Source: Dyadobacter sp. 50-39 (lineage in GTDB: Bacteria; Bacteroidota; Bacteroidia; Cytophagales; Spirosomataceae). Taken from it: a DNA stretch of 64,000 bases. Positions 28,030-35,197 of this stretch are shown here, in pieces. The stretch covers positions 1-64,000 of the forward strand of contig MKSR01000013.1 of NCBI GenBank assembly GCA_001898145.1, read 5' to 3'. The notes under the pieces were generated by a model that was not told the origin of the DNA, did not search any database, and saw only the letters and a program-made list of their open reading frames with translations. How positions within the stretch are numbered: the first letter of the stretch is position 1; every line of letters begins with the position of its first letter. Position numbers and translations under genes: made by a program.

Positions 28030-29083
28030 CCAGGCTTCGATATAACTCAAGGTATTCCGAAGCTGCCCTGTCCCAGGAAAAGAATCTGGCCCTATCCCGG
28101 ATTTTTTCCCTGGGATTTGTTTTATTATAATGCTCCAGGCTTGCATTCAAGGTGTTACGCATGTGCTCCGGCTCGAAATCATTGAAGTAGTAAGCGCAGT
28201 CGCCGCCGATCTCGGGCAGTGAAGTACACCGCGACAGGATGACCGGCTTGCCATAATACATCGCCTCTATCACCGGCAACCCGAAACCTTCTGCAATGGA
28301 AGGGAAAACGAAAGCCGTACATTTACTGAGATACCATTTCTTATCATTCTCGGAAACAGGACCGGTAAAAATCAGCCTGTCGAGCACATTCAGCTTTTGT
28401 GCTTCCCGGATAATCATCTTTTTATACTCCTGGCTGCTGTCGATTCCCGCAATGACCAGTTTGAAATCGTTACCGACCAGCAATGCAGGCAGTACGTGAA
28501 AATTCTTCTTTCCTACAATTGTCCCTATTGTAAACAGGAACGGTCCGTCCACCGATTTTTCCGGGACAATGATGTCACCCGTTTCTTCGATATTACAACC
28601 ATTATAAATGACCGATGTAGGCTTACTTCCTAAATTCAAATGCTTTCTTAAATCTTCGAGAACATAATTCGAGATGGCGACAATGTGATCCGCACGGTCA
28701 ATTTTTAACTGTAACCTGGTCAAATACTTGTTGATACGCTTTTCAGATCTGTTGCCGTCGTAAAGAAAATTCAGGTCATGAATTGTCAACACCACTGAAA
28801 CCTTTTTACCAAACGGGTAGTATCTTGAACCCTGGAAAGTACAGTGCCATATATCAACTGATTTTGTATCGGGGAAAAACAATTTGTGAATAAAATGCTG
28901 AGAAACATAATTAGCATTTTCCCCAAAAGCATGCTCCGCTGAATTAGGCAGGTAAAAGGCAACTTTTTCTTTATCTTCTTCTACTTTTCGTAAAATCGAG
29001 TTCCCTAATTGAAGGCAATAATGATAAAGCCCGGTATGAGGGTGCCTCATCCTTTCGCAATCAATCAGAATCGTTTTCAACAT
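28022..29083 (-). CDS. glycosyltransferase family 4 (GT-B fold)
   Basis: 353 residues. The C-terminal Rossmann half carries the GT4 signature FVFPSIAEGFGLPVIEAMYYGKPVI (E-x7-E motif), preceded by FLFTIGTIVGKKNFHVLPAL and KLVIAGIDS. The N-terminal half has LTIHDLNFLYD and DHIVAISNYVLEDLRKHL. It is probably a mannosyl- or glucosyl-type transferase of surface-glycan synthesis. Downstream of the FkbM gene by 10 bp on the same strand, so the two are likely cotranscribed; convergent with the GT2 gene. Confidence 0.9.
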   Translation of the reverse strand: MLKTILIDCERMRHPHTGLYHYCLQLGNSILRKVEEDKEKVAFYLPNSAEHAFGENANYVSQHFIHKLFFPDTKSVDIWHCTFQGSRYYPFGKKVSVVLTIHDLNFLYDGNRSEKRINKYLTRLQLKIDRADHIVAISNYVLEDLRKHLNLGSKPTSVIYNGCNIEETGDIIVPEKSVDGPFLFTIGTIVGKKNFHVLPALLVGNDFKLVIAGIDSSQEYKKMIIREAQKLNVLDRLIFTGPVSENDKKWYLSKCTAFVFPSIAEGFGLPVIEAMYYGKPVILSRCTSLPEIGGDCAYYFNDFEPEHMRNTLNASLEHYNKTNPREKIRDRARFFSWDRAASEYLELYRSLVN

Positions 29084-29093
29084 AAATGACTAT

Positions 29094-29888
29094 TCATTTT
29101 TTGCACGCTTCCAGCGCATAACAAAAACCGTTAATGGATGTGTATTTTACATCGTAGCCCAATTCAAAAAGATAATGGCTAAATGAATTTACATTAAACT
29201 GATTATCAATATCATGAACCTCTATCAGCATTCTCTGTACCCGGCGAACGAGATCCGGAGGTGTGTTTAAAATAATATCATATTCACTTCCTTCGCAATC
29301 CATTTTCAACAAATCGATCTTCGTACCCGGAATTTCTGCCACAATTTTCGAAAATGTGATAGCAGAAATCCAGAGCTCCTTTGTGTTATCCGTATTAAAA
29401 CCTTCTAACGAAGAAGCGACCACCTGATTATCTTCCGTGTCTTGTGCGTATAGCCGCAACATTTCACATGGCTTGCCGGTTACGGCAAAAGAACTGATGG
29501 TCACGCTTTTATCAAATCTGCGGTTGGAGGATGCGATCGAACGCATTCGTTCGACATTGCTGCTTAGCGGCTCATACGCATAAATTTGGGCATTCTTTAT
29601 TTTAGATAAAAGCAATATATCAAAAAAACCGGCGTTGGCACCGATGTCGATCACCACCGGATTCTCAGGCAATACGCGCGCGAGCGCCCCGATGTTGTAT
29701 ACGTCGGCCATGAATATTTCCTTGAAAACCTGGTAAAGGCTGGGGGGAACGTCAAACCCCAGCTTGTAGGGTTTCGTGACAAAATGTAGCATCCTGCCAC
29801 GGTGGTGCAACTTGTCGAAAACGTATTCGAGCGGGTTCCTGATATTCCGGAACAAATTGACGTATCTCCTCGGGCCTGTAACGGGCAT
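29094..29888 (-). CDS. FkbM-family methyltransferase, apparent 5' frameshift
   Basis: 264 residues as an open frame. SAM-binding motif I is VVIDIGANAGFFDILLLS, followed by IYAYEPLSSNVERM, and KIDLLKMDCEGSEYDIIL is the FkbM hallmark. These enzymes O-methylate sugars or polyketides; the neighbouring glycosyltransferases suggest glycan methylation. The first residues (MPVTGPRRYVNL) look out of frame. The other frame from an ATG at 29931 gives MSTPKILHIAKIATYARYRP then EEIRQFV, and removing one T near 29851 joins it to RNIRNPLEYVFDKL, a natural-looking N-terminus. So the gene either has a one-base insertion (natural or a sequencing error) or starts at 29888 with an N-terminal truncation. The core domain is intact. 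Confidence 0.85.
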   Translation of the reverse strand: MPVTGPRRYVNLFRNIRNPLEYVFDKLHHRGRMLHFVTKPYKLGFDVPPSLYQVFKEIFMADVYNIGALARVLPENPVVIDIGANAGFFDILLLSKIKNAQIYAYEPLSSNVERMRSIASSNRRFDKSVTISSFAVTGKPCEMLRLYAQDTEDNQVVASSLEGFNTDNTKELWISAITFSKIVAEIPGTKIDLLKMDCEGSEYDIILNTPPDLVRRVQRMLIEVHDIDNQFNVNSFSHYLFELGYDVKYTSINGFCYALEACKK

Positions 29889-30038
29889 AGGTAGCGATTT
29901 TAGCGATATGCAATATTTTCGGGGTAGACATCCAAAGCATTCCCCAGTTGCATTATACCCACACGCTCATTTACATCACCTTAATAATTACCGACTGGGC
30001 AGCGCCGATTTTCTACCGGCCTTATGTCCCTATCTTTG

Positions 30039-30069
30039 TTTGAATTCTAGCCCAAAGCGTGTAGCTTTG
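30039..30069 (+). promoter_or_regulatory. Bacteroidetes-type promoter of nrdB
   Basis: TTTG at 30039-30042, a 19-bp spacer and TAGCTTTG at 30062-30069: full match to the consensus. A second -7-like TATCTTTG sits at 30031-30038 without a clear -33. The leader would be about 80 nt, with a small GGCCC/GGGCC hairpin at 30079-30096. Confidence 0.65.
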
Positions 30070-30152
30070 TTATCTTCCGGCCCGAATTTCAGGGCCAACG
30101 GCAAGTAATAACGTTATATCATTCTGATTCCCGTAAAATACTCTAATTAACT

Positions 30153-31148
30153 ATGTCACAAGAACTTACCAGACAGGAACCCCTGTTGACCGAAGATCCT
30201 TTGCGGTTTGTTTTGTTCCCCATCAAACATTCCGATATATGGGAAATGTACAAACGTCACGAGGCTTCGTTCTGGACGGCAGAAGAAATCGATTTGTCGC
30301 AGGATATGAAGGACTGGGAGAACCTGAGTGACGGAGAAAGGCATTTCATTTCTCACGTACTGGCATTTTTTGCAGCATCGGATGGGATCGTCAATGAGAA
30401 CCTGGCTGTTAATTTTCTTAGCGAAGTGCAATATGCAGAGGCAAAATGCTTCTACGGGTTCCAGATTGCGATGGAGAACATCCATTCTGAAACCTATTCC
30501 TTGCTGATTGATACGTACATTAAAGATTCGTCGGAAAAAGACAGACTGCTGCGCGCCATTGAAACAATTCCCTGCGTGCAGAAAAAAGCGGAGTGGGCAT
30601 TGAAATGGATCGACAGCCCCGTATTTGCGGAACGTATCATCGCGTTCGCAGCGGTAGAAGGAATTTTCTTCTCGGGATCTTTCTGCTCTATATTCTGGCT
30701 GAAAAAACGGGGATTAATGCCGGGATTGTCATTCTCGAACGAGCTGATCTCACGTGACGAGGGCCTGCACTGCGAATTTGCGTGCTTACTTTACACCAAG
30801 CACATTCTGAACCAGCTGCCGCAGGAGCGCGTGATCGAAATCATGATGGATGCCGTCGAAATTGAAAAAGAGTTTGTAAGTGAAGCGCTTCCCGTTTCGC
30901 TGATCGGGATGAATGCGGATTTGATGAAGCAATACATCGAGTATATCGCCGATTTCTGGCTCGAAAGGCTCGGCTGCCCCAAACAGTTCGGCTCTGCCAA
31001 CCCATTCGATTTCATGGAACTGATATCGCTCCCGGGGAAAACGAACTTCTTCGAAAAACGGGTGGGAGAATACCAGAAAGCAGGCGTAATGAGTGGTGTG
31101 AAGGACAAAGAATCCGCACACAAAATCTCTTTCGATTCGGATTTCTAA
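30153..31148 (+). CDS. nrdB: ribonucleoside-diphosphate reductase, beta (R2) subunit, class I
   Basis: 331 residues. Radical-generating diiron-type subunit that partners NrdA. The metal ligands start with Asp77 ([12 protein letters not shown]), Glu108 and His111 ([14 protein letters not shown]); the radical tyrosine is Tyr115. The second ligand set is in [13 protein letters not shown] and [10 protein letters not shown]. Stretches such as [15 protein letters not shown] and LLIDTYIKD closely resemble human RRM2. The C-terminus (HKISFDSDF) resembles the R1-docking tail of eukaryotic R2, which ends in acidic residues and Phe. Own promoter; nrdA is 27 kb away on the opposite strand. Confidence 0.97.
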   Translation: MSQELTRQEPLLTEDPLRFVLFPIKHSDIWEMYKRHEASFWTAEEIDLSQDMKDWENLSDGERHFISHVLAFFAASDGIVNENLAVNFLSEVQYAEAKCFYGFQIAMENIHSETYSLLIDTYIKDSSEKDRLLRAIETIPCVQKKAEWALKWIDSPVFAERIIAFAAVEGIFFSGSFCSIFWLKKRGLMPGLSFSNELISRDEGLHCEFACLLYTKHILNQLPQERVIEIMMDAVEIEKEFVSEALPVSLIGMNADLMKQYIEYIADFWLERLGCPKQFGSANPFDFMELISLPGKTNFFEKRVGEYQKAGVMSGVKDKESAHKISFDSDF

Positions 31149-31154
31149 ACGATT

Positions 31155-31190
31155 TGTCGTGCTGAGCGGACCGGGCCGCTCAGCACGACA
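31155..31190. repeat. long palindrome between nrdB and recX
   Basis: Perfect 15-bp stem (31155-31169 with 31176-31190), 6-nt loop, between two convergent genes. Neither side has a good T tract, so it is atypical as an intrinsic terminator, although it sits where a bidirectional one belongs. The arm TGTCGTGCTGAGCGG resembles, from memory, short dispersed palindromes common in Bacteroidetes intergenic regions. Confidence 0.6.
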
Positions 31191-31206
31191 ATACCATTAA
31201 ATTACA

Positions 31207-31659
31207 TCATAACTCCCCTATCTCCTTCCATACCAGTTCGCTTTCATACCCCTTCCCCAGCGCGAACCTTGCCAGTTTCTGTTTCAATTTAAAAGGGTCT
31301 GTTTCCGTTTTCGAAAGCAAATTTCGCTTTTTGGCAATCAGCTCGCGCAGCCCTGCAACGTAATCTTCGTCGCCGATCTCGTTCATTCCCTTTTCAATGC
31401 TATAAGTGCTCAGGCCGCGTCTGTTAAGCTCCTGCCGGATTTTCATGCGGCCCCAGTTTTTGACCCTGAACTTCCCGCCCGCATACGTTTTCGCAAAGCG
31501 TTCCTCGCTGAGGTAATTCATGGAAATCAACTCCGCGATGATTTCGTCGGCCTCATCGCCCCACACATTCCATTTTTTCAGCCGCTGCTTCACCTCGTCC
31601 TGTGTGCGCTCCTGGTAGGCGCAGTACGAAGCCGCTTTTTGCAGAATAAGCCGGTCCAT
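31207..31659 (-). CDS. recX: RecX regulatory protein
   Basis: 150 residues, three tandem three-helix repeats. Recognisable blocks are AASYCAYQERTQDEVKQRL, ELISMNYLSEERFAKTYAGG, and the C-terminal LKQKLARFALGKGYESELV. RecX binds RecA filaments and limits recombinase activity. recA is not in the window, so recX is uncoupled from recA here. Expressed from the minus strand, convergent with nrdB. Confidence 0.93.
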   Translation of the reverse strand: MDRLILQKAASYCAYQERTQDEVKQRLKKWNVWGDEADEIIAELISMNYLSEERFAKTYAGGKFRVKNWGRMKIRQELNRRGLSTYSIEKGMNEIGDEDYVAGLRELIAKKRNLLSKTETDPFKLKQKLARFALGKGYESELVWKEIGEL

Positions 31660-31726
31660 CTGTTCGGTTTTTTATTAAATGTTCTTAACAACGTGCAAGA
31701 TTAAGGAAATATCACAGACGAATAAC

Positions 31727-31734
31727 TATTTTTG
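31727..31734 (+). promoter_or_regulatory. -7 element upstream of phosphoesterase gene
   Basis: TATTTTTG, an exact TAnnTTTG match, 45 bp before the chosen ATG at 31780. Transcription would start near 31740, which also argues against a TTG start at 31732. No clear -33 TTG. Confidence 0.4.
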
Positions 31735-31779
31735 AGTGTACAAGAAACCCCTATTTCTGTTTATCCAAACCCGCTAACC

Positions 31780-32595
31780 ATGACTTTCCAGAGACGGTCT
31801 TTTCTTAAACTTCTACCCGCATTATCCGGAATAACGTATTTGTCGGAACCCGTGAAAGCGCAACCGGCGGCCAACATCTCGCTGCGGTTTATCGTCGCGT
31901 CCGACGGGCATTACGGTCAGCCGAATACGGAGTTCAAGGCATTCCATTCCGACTTGGTGAGTTGGGTAAACCGTGAGAAACTTCAAAAAGGGGTGGATTT
32001 CCTTTTCATTAACGGCGACCTCATTCACGACGACCCTACCCTGCTATACGATTTCAAAAACACGATCTCGAACCTGAGCGTACCCTACTACGTCAGCCGA
32101 GGCAACCACGACAAAGTGGGGCTGGATGTGTGGCAAAGTACGTGGGGATACCCTACCAACCACAGCTTCGCCAAGGGTGAATATGCATTTGTGGTGGGTG
32201 ATACTTCTAATGAAAAAGGTGAATACGTATGTCCTGACGCGACCTGGCTGCGCAATGAACTCGCCAAATACAAAGACAAGAAAGGCATTTTCGTGTTCCT
32301 CCACATTACGCCGGCCAAATGGACCGTGAACGGGATTGAATGTAAAGAGGTGATCGATCTTTTAGAAAACACGCCGAATGTGAAGGCCATTTTCAACGGC
32401 CACGACCATGACCAGGACAGCACTAAAATGTACGGCAAAAAGCCTTACTTCTTCGACGGACACTTCGGCGGCAGCTGGGGAACGGCTTACAAAGGCTACC
32501 GCATTGTCGAGATATACAATGACCACACATGGCAGTCATATCAATACAATCCCACGGCGGCGCCGGTTTTGAATACGTTTAGCGGGAAAGCGTGA
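31780..32595 (+). CDS. exported calcineurin-like metallophosphoesterase
   Basis: 271 residues from the ATG at 31780. The N-terminus QRRSFLKLLPALSG is a twin-arginine-type signal. Metallophosphoesterase motifs in order: ASDGHYG (block I, Asp and a His), FLFINGDLIHDD (GD block), SRGNHDK (GNHD), LHITPAKW, and IFNGHDHDQD (GHxH-like block). The substrate is unknown; related exported enzymes hydrolyse phosphomonoesters or diesters. It stands alone on the plus strand, with a convergent DinB-like gene 17 bp downstream. Confidence 0.88.
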   Translation: MTFQRRSFLKLLPALSGITYLSEPVKAQPAANISLRFIVASDGHYGQPNTEFKAFHSDLVSWVNREKLQKGVDFLFINGDLIHDDPTLLYDFKNTISNLSVPYYVSRGNHDKVGLDVWQSTWGYPTNHSFAKGEYAFVVGDTSNEKGEYVCPDATWLRNELAKYKDKKGIFVFLHITPAKWTVNGIECKEVIDLLENTPNVKAIFNGHDHDQDSTKMYGKKPYFFDGHFGGSWGTAYKGYRIVEIYNDHTWQSYQYNPTAAPVLNTFSGKA

Positions 32596-32612
32596 AGTAA
32601 ATTCCCGGCGGG

Positions 32613-33233
32613 CTACTTGGGAAAATTATGGTGGGCCTTTACCCGCCTGACTTGATTGGTATGACGCTGCGTATGCGCAATCCAGAGCAATGTATATTGA
32701 TGTAAATCTCTAACCCGCCAGACTCCCGCATCCTTTGAGCGAAAAACGAAATGCATCCGGAAGTCGGTGTCGGTTTCCCCGATTAGCTTGATCAGTTCGT
32801 TGCGATAGCGATTGAAATATCCGAGGACATCTTTCCCATTCGGAAATCGACCCAGTGGCTGGGCGATAAACGGGGCTTTCAACTTGACAGGGTCGTCTGT
32901 GTAGGCGATCATGATGGAGTCGAGCCCCTTCACTTTGTCAACCCATTCCGGCATTTCGGGGGAATATTGCTTGTTCAGCAAATCCCAGTAAAGCAGCTCA
33001 TCGTAAATCGCCAAATGCTCCACCACCTCTGCAACGGACCAACTTGCGCTGTCAGGTTTAAAGCGGATCTGGTTTTGGGTTAAGTCTTGTGCCTCGCGCA
33101 AGAGGTCGTTTTGAGAAGATTGTAAGCCTTCGATCAAGGCCTCACGCTCTTGCGGAGTCCAAACCGGCCTTTTGGTTTGACCAAATGCCGCTTCGCTGAG
33201 CAACAGGGTCAATGCAATAAAAAAATATTTCAT
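32613..33233 (-). CDS. exported DinB-like four-helix-bundle protein
   Basis: 206 residues from the ATG at 33233, which opens a signal peptide (MKYFFIALTLLLSEAAFGQ); the longer frame to 33356 would bury this signal. The mature part is a DinB_2-like domain. Candidate metal-ligand histidines lie in SVAEVVEHLAIYDE (about 73-86) and in HTQRHTNQVRRVKAHH near the end, in the usual one-plus-two pattern. DinB-superfamily proteins include thiol-dependent metalloenzymes; the substrate is unknown. A dyad repeat (33381-33399) lies upstream. Confidence 0.82.
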   Translation of the reverse strand: MKYFFIALTLLLSEAAFGQTKRPVWTPQEREALIEGLQSSQNDLLREAQDLTQNQIRFKPDSASWSVAEVVEHLAIYDELLYWDLLNKQYSPEMPEWVDKVKGLDSIMIAYTDDPVKLKAPFIAQPLGRFPNGKDVLGYFNRYRNELIKLIGETDTDFRMHFVFRSKDAGVWRVRDLHQYTLLWIAHTQRHTNQVRRVKAHHNFPK

Positions 33234-33380
33234 AGCTCGTTTACCGTTTCGAAAGCTTTCAAGATAACCATTCACGCAAGCGCATTCCCAGCAGAATGAC
33301 GCACCGGTCACTTTCGATTTTTTATCGGTATTGCTTAGTTTGGATTTGGAGACCATTTGTATACTGTTTCATAGTAACAT

Positions 33381-33399
33381 GTATGAAAATCTTACAAAT
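33381..33399. repeat. dyad repeat, copy 1
   Basis: GTATGAAAATCTTACAAAT, matching the copy at 33640-33658 at 18 of 19 positions. It has an internal imperfect dyad GTAnGAnnnTCnTAC. It lies upstream of the DinB-like gene and just downstream of the small gene at 33415. Confidence 0.7.
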
Positions 33400-33414
33400 T
33401 CAGTTCAAAAAAAT

Positions 33415-33624
33415 TTACTGATTATAAGTCACCAAGACCTTGACATCAAACCCGTAACGCTCCAATATCGATACCATTCTCTTTTGAGAAATCCCCTGTT
33501 TGAATGTAAAGCTCCGCCATGCACTCACCAGCTCTCCTTTCTTTTCCTCAGCAGGTAAATGTTTGTAAACGTTTTCTAAAAACCAGGCAAACGCCTCTTC
33601 AACAGAACTAAATGACTTTGACAT
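33415..33624 (-). CDS. small hypothetical protein (69 residues)
   Basis: I do not recognise this protein. MSKSFSSVEEAFAWFLENVY, then a charged segment, then a short helical region (GISQKRMVSILERYGF) that could be half of a helix-turn-helix, and VKVLVTYNQ at the end. Basic/acidic balanced, no signal or membrane helix. It is bracketed by two copies of a 19-bp dyad repeat. The plausible reading of the C-terminal part as DNA-contacting would fit an autoregulated small regulator, but this is inference. The gene is isolated, 140 bp upstream of tyrS's end in opposite reading order (same strand). Confidence 0.55.
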   Translation of the reverse strand: MSKSFSSVEEAFAWFLENVYKHLPAEEKKGELVSAWRSFTFKQGISQKRMVSILERYGFDVKVLVTYNQ

Positions 33625-33639
33625 TCAATAATAGTATTT

Positions 33640-33658
33640 GTAGGAAAATCTTACAAAT
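33640..33658. repeat. dyad repeat, copy 2
   Basis: GTAGGAAAATCTTACAAAT, 15 bp upstream of the small gene's ATG on its promoter side. On the minus strand the dyad lies between a TTTG and a degenerate -7 (TATTATTG), although that -7 is only one base from the ATG and so may not be the real one. Confidence 0.7.
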
Positions 33659-33710
33659 CAATTGGGATTTATTTCAGATCTAAAAAAGATACTGAAACTC
33701 CCATCAAAAA

Positions 33711-33735
33711 GGAAGGCCCCAAAAAGGAGCCTTCC
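33711..33735 (-). terminator. terminator of tyrS
   Basis: Ten-bp stem with one mismatch (33711-33720 with 33726-33735), 5-nt loop. On the minus strand it is followed by TTTTTG. It lies 20 bp after the tyrS stop. Confidence 0.75.
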
Positions 33736-33754
33736 ATGAATACCTGTATCTTGA

Positions 33755-35056
33755 TTAAACCACCTTAATCAAATGATTCTTCTTCCCTTTTGAAATCAAC
33801 AAAAACTTGCCTTGCAGCAGCGCGAAGTCACTTAACGGCTGCTCGGCGGCGGTTACTTTGGATTTATTCACACTCACCGCATTCTGCTGAATCGCCCGGC
33901 GGGCTTCGCCTTTCGACGCGTACACTTCGCCACGGGTTACCGTCGAAACGAGGTCGGTGATGTTCGCACATGCATCCCATTCCGCGCGGGTGATTTCCGT
34001 TTGGGGCACGCCGTCGAACACGGTGTCGAATTCGTCGATTTCAATGCTCTGCAAAGTTTCCAGCGTCGCCTTTCCGTACAAAACTTCCGACGCCTTCAAT
34101 ACCAAATCCAGTGCTTTTTGCGAATGAATGCGGATCGTTAGCTCGGATGCCAGCGCCTTTTGCATTACCCTCAAATGCGGCTCTGCGGCATGGCTGGTTT
34201 CCAATGCTTCGATCTCCTCGCGACCTTTCAGCGAGAACACCCGCAGGTAACGCGGCATATCGTCGTCGCTCTGGTTGAGCCAGAACTGGTAGAACTGGTA
34301 TGGCGAAGTCCGCTCCGGATCCAGCCAGATGTTACCGCCTTCGCTTTTTCCGAATTTGGAACCGTCGGCTTTGGTCACGAGCGGCGTGGTCAATGCATAA
34401 GCCTTGAAATAGCCCTCGTCATCGCCTTCCTTTCGGCGGATGATCTCCGTACCGGTCGTAATGTTGCCCCATTGGTCCGAACCGCCCATTTGCAGCCGGA
34501 CATTTTTGGTTTTATATAAATGGTAAAAATCGTAACCCTGCAAAAGCTGGTACGAAAACTCGGTAAATGAAATACCGGTCTCCAAACGCTTCTTCACAGA
34601 ATCTTTCGACATCATGTAGTTGACACTCAAATACTTGCCTGCATCACGCAGGAATTGCAGAAAACCGATATCCTTGAACCAGTCGTAGTTATTGACCATT
34701 TCAGCCGAATTTTCTCCCGAATTGAAGTCCAGGAACGATTCGAGCTGCTTGCGAATGCCCTCCTGATTGATCCGAAGTGTATCCTCATCGAGAAATGACC
34801 GCTCGGCCGCCTTAAAAGAAGGGTCGCCGATCATGCCCGTAGCGCCGCCGATCAATGCGACCGGCTTGTGGCCTGCGCGCTGGAAATGCACCAGAAGCAT
34901 AATCGTCGCCAGGTTGCCGATGTGCAGCGAAGGAGCCGTCGGGTCGAAACCGATATACCCGCAAGTCATCTCCTTTTGAAGTTGCTCATGTGTCCCCGGC
35001 ATCATGTCGTGCAGCATGCCCCGCCAGCGTAGTTCCTCTATAAAATCAATCGCCAT
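33755..35056 (-). CDS. tyrS: tyrosyl-tRNA synthetase
   Basis: 433 residues from the ATG at 35056 (MAIDFIEELRWRGMLHDM, the usual family start); a longer frame to 35113 adds 19 unlikely residues. Class I motifs: HIGH as PSLHIGNLATIM (about 48-59) and KMSKS as KFGKSEGG (about 236-243). Tyr-binding residues lie in SYQLLQGYDFYHLY and MGGSDQWGNITTG. The C-terminal S4 RNA-binding domain is from about 365 (EVYASKGEARRAIQQNAVSV). Charges tRNA-Tyr. Own terminator downstream. Confidence 0.97.
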   Translation of the reverse strand: MAIDFIEELRWRGMLHDMMPGTHEQLQKEMTCGYIGFDPTAPSLHIGNLATIMLLVHFQRAGHKPVALIGGATGMIGDPSFKAAERSFLDEDTLRINQEGIRKQLESFLDFNSGENSAEMVNNYDWFKDIGFLQFLRDAGKYLSVNYMMSKDSVKKRLETGISFTEFSYQLLQGYDFYHLYKTKNVRLQMGGSDQWGNITTGTEIIRRKEGDDEGYFKAYALTTPLVTKADGSKFGKSEGGNIWLDPERTSPYQFYQFWLNQSDDDMPRYLRVFSLKGREEIEALETSHAAEPHLRVMQKALASELTIRIHSQKALDLVLKASEVLYGKATLETLQSIEIDEFDTVFDGVPQTEITRAEWDACANITDLVSTVTRGEVYASKGEARRAIQQNAVSVNKSKVTAAEQPLSDFALLQGKFLLISKGKKNHLIKVV

Positions 35057-35171
35057 TCTTAAAATGTTGCTTATTTCAAAATCGACCGCAAAGGTAAAGG
35101 TTATCGGTTTCAAAACTTCTTAAAGACACGACGGTTTTGCCCGCACAAAAGATTATTAATGTAAAAACAGG

Positions 35172-35179
35172 TATTTTTG
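35172..35179 (+). promoter_or_regulatory. -7 element of GH43-like gene
   Basis: TATTTTTG, an exact TAnnTTTG match, 18 bp before the ATG at 35198. A short leader of about 13 nt would follow. No clear -33 TTG at 19-21 bp. Confidence 0.4.
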
Positions 35180-35197
35180 GAGGATTGAAAGAAAAAT

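Noticed and set aside
33625-33640. Promoter TTTG-N20-TATTATTG for the 69-residue gene
   Set aside because: The -7 lies one base before the ATG, so transcription would start inside the gene; the dyad there is kept as a repeat instead.
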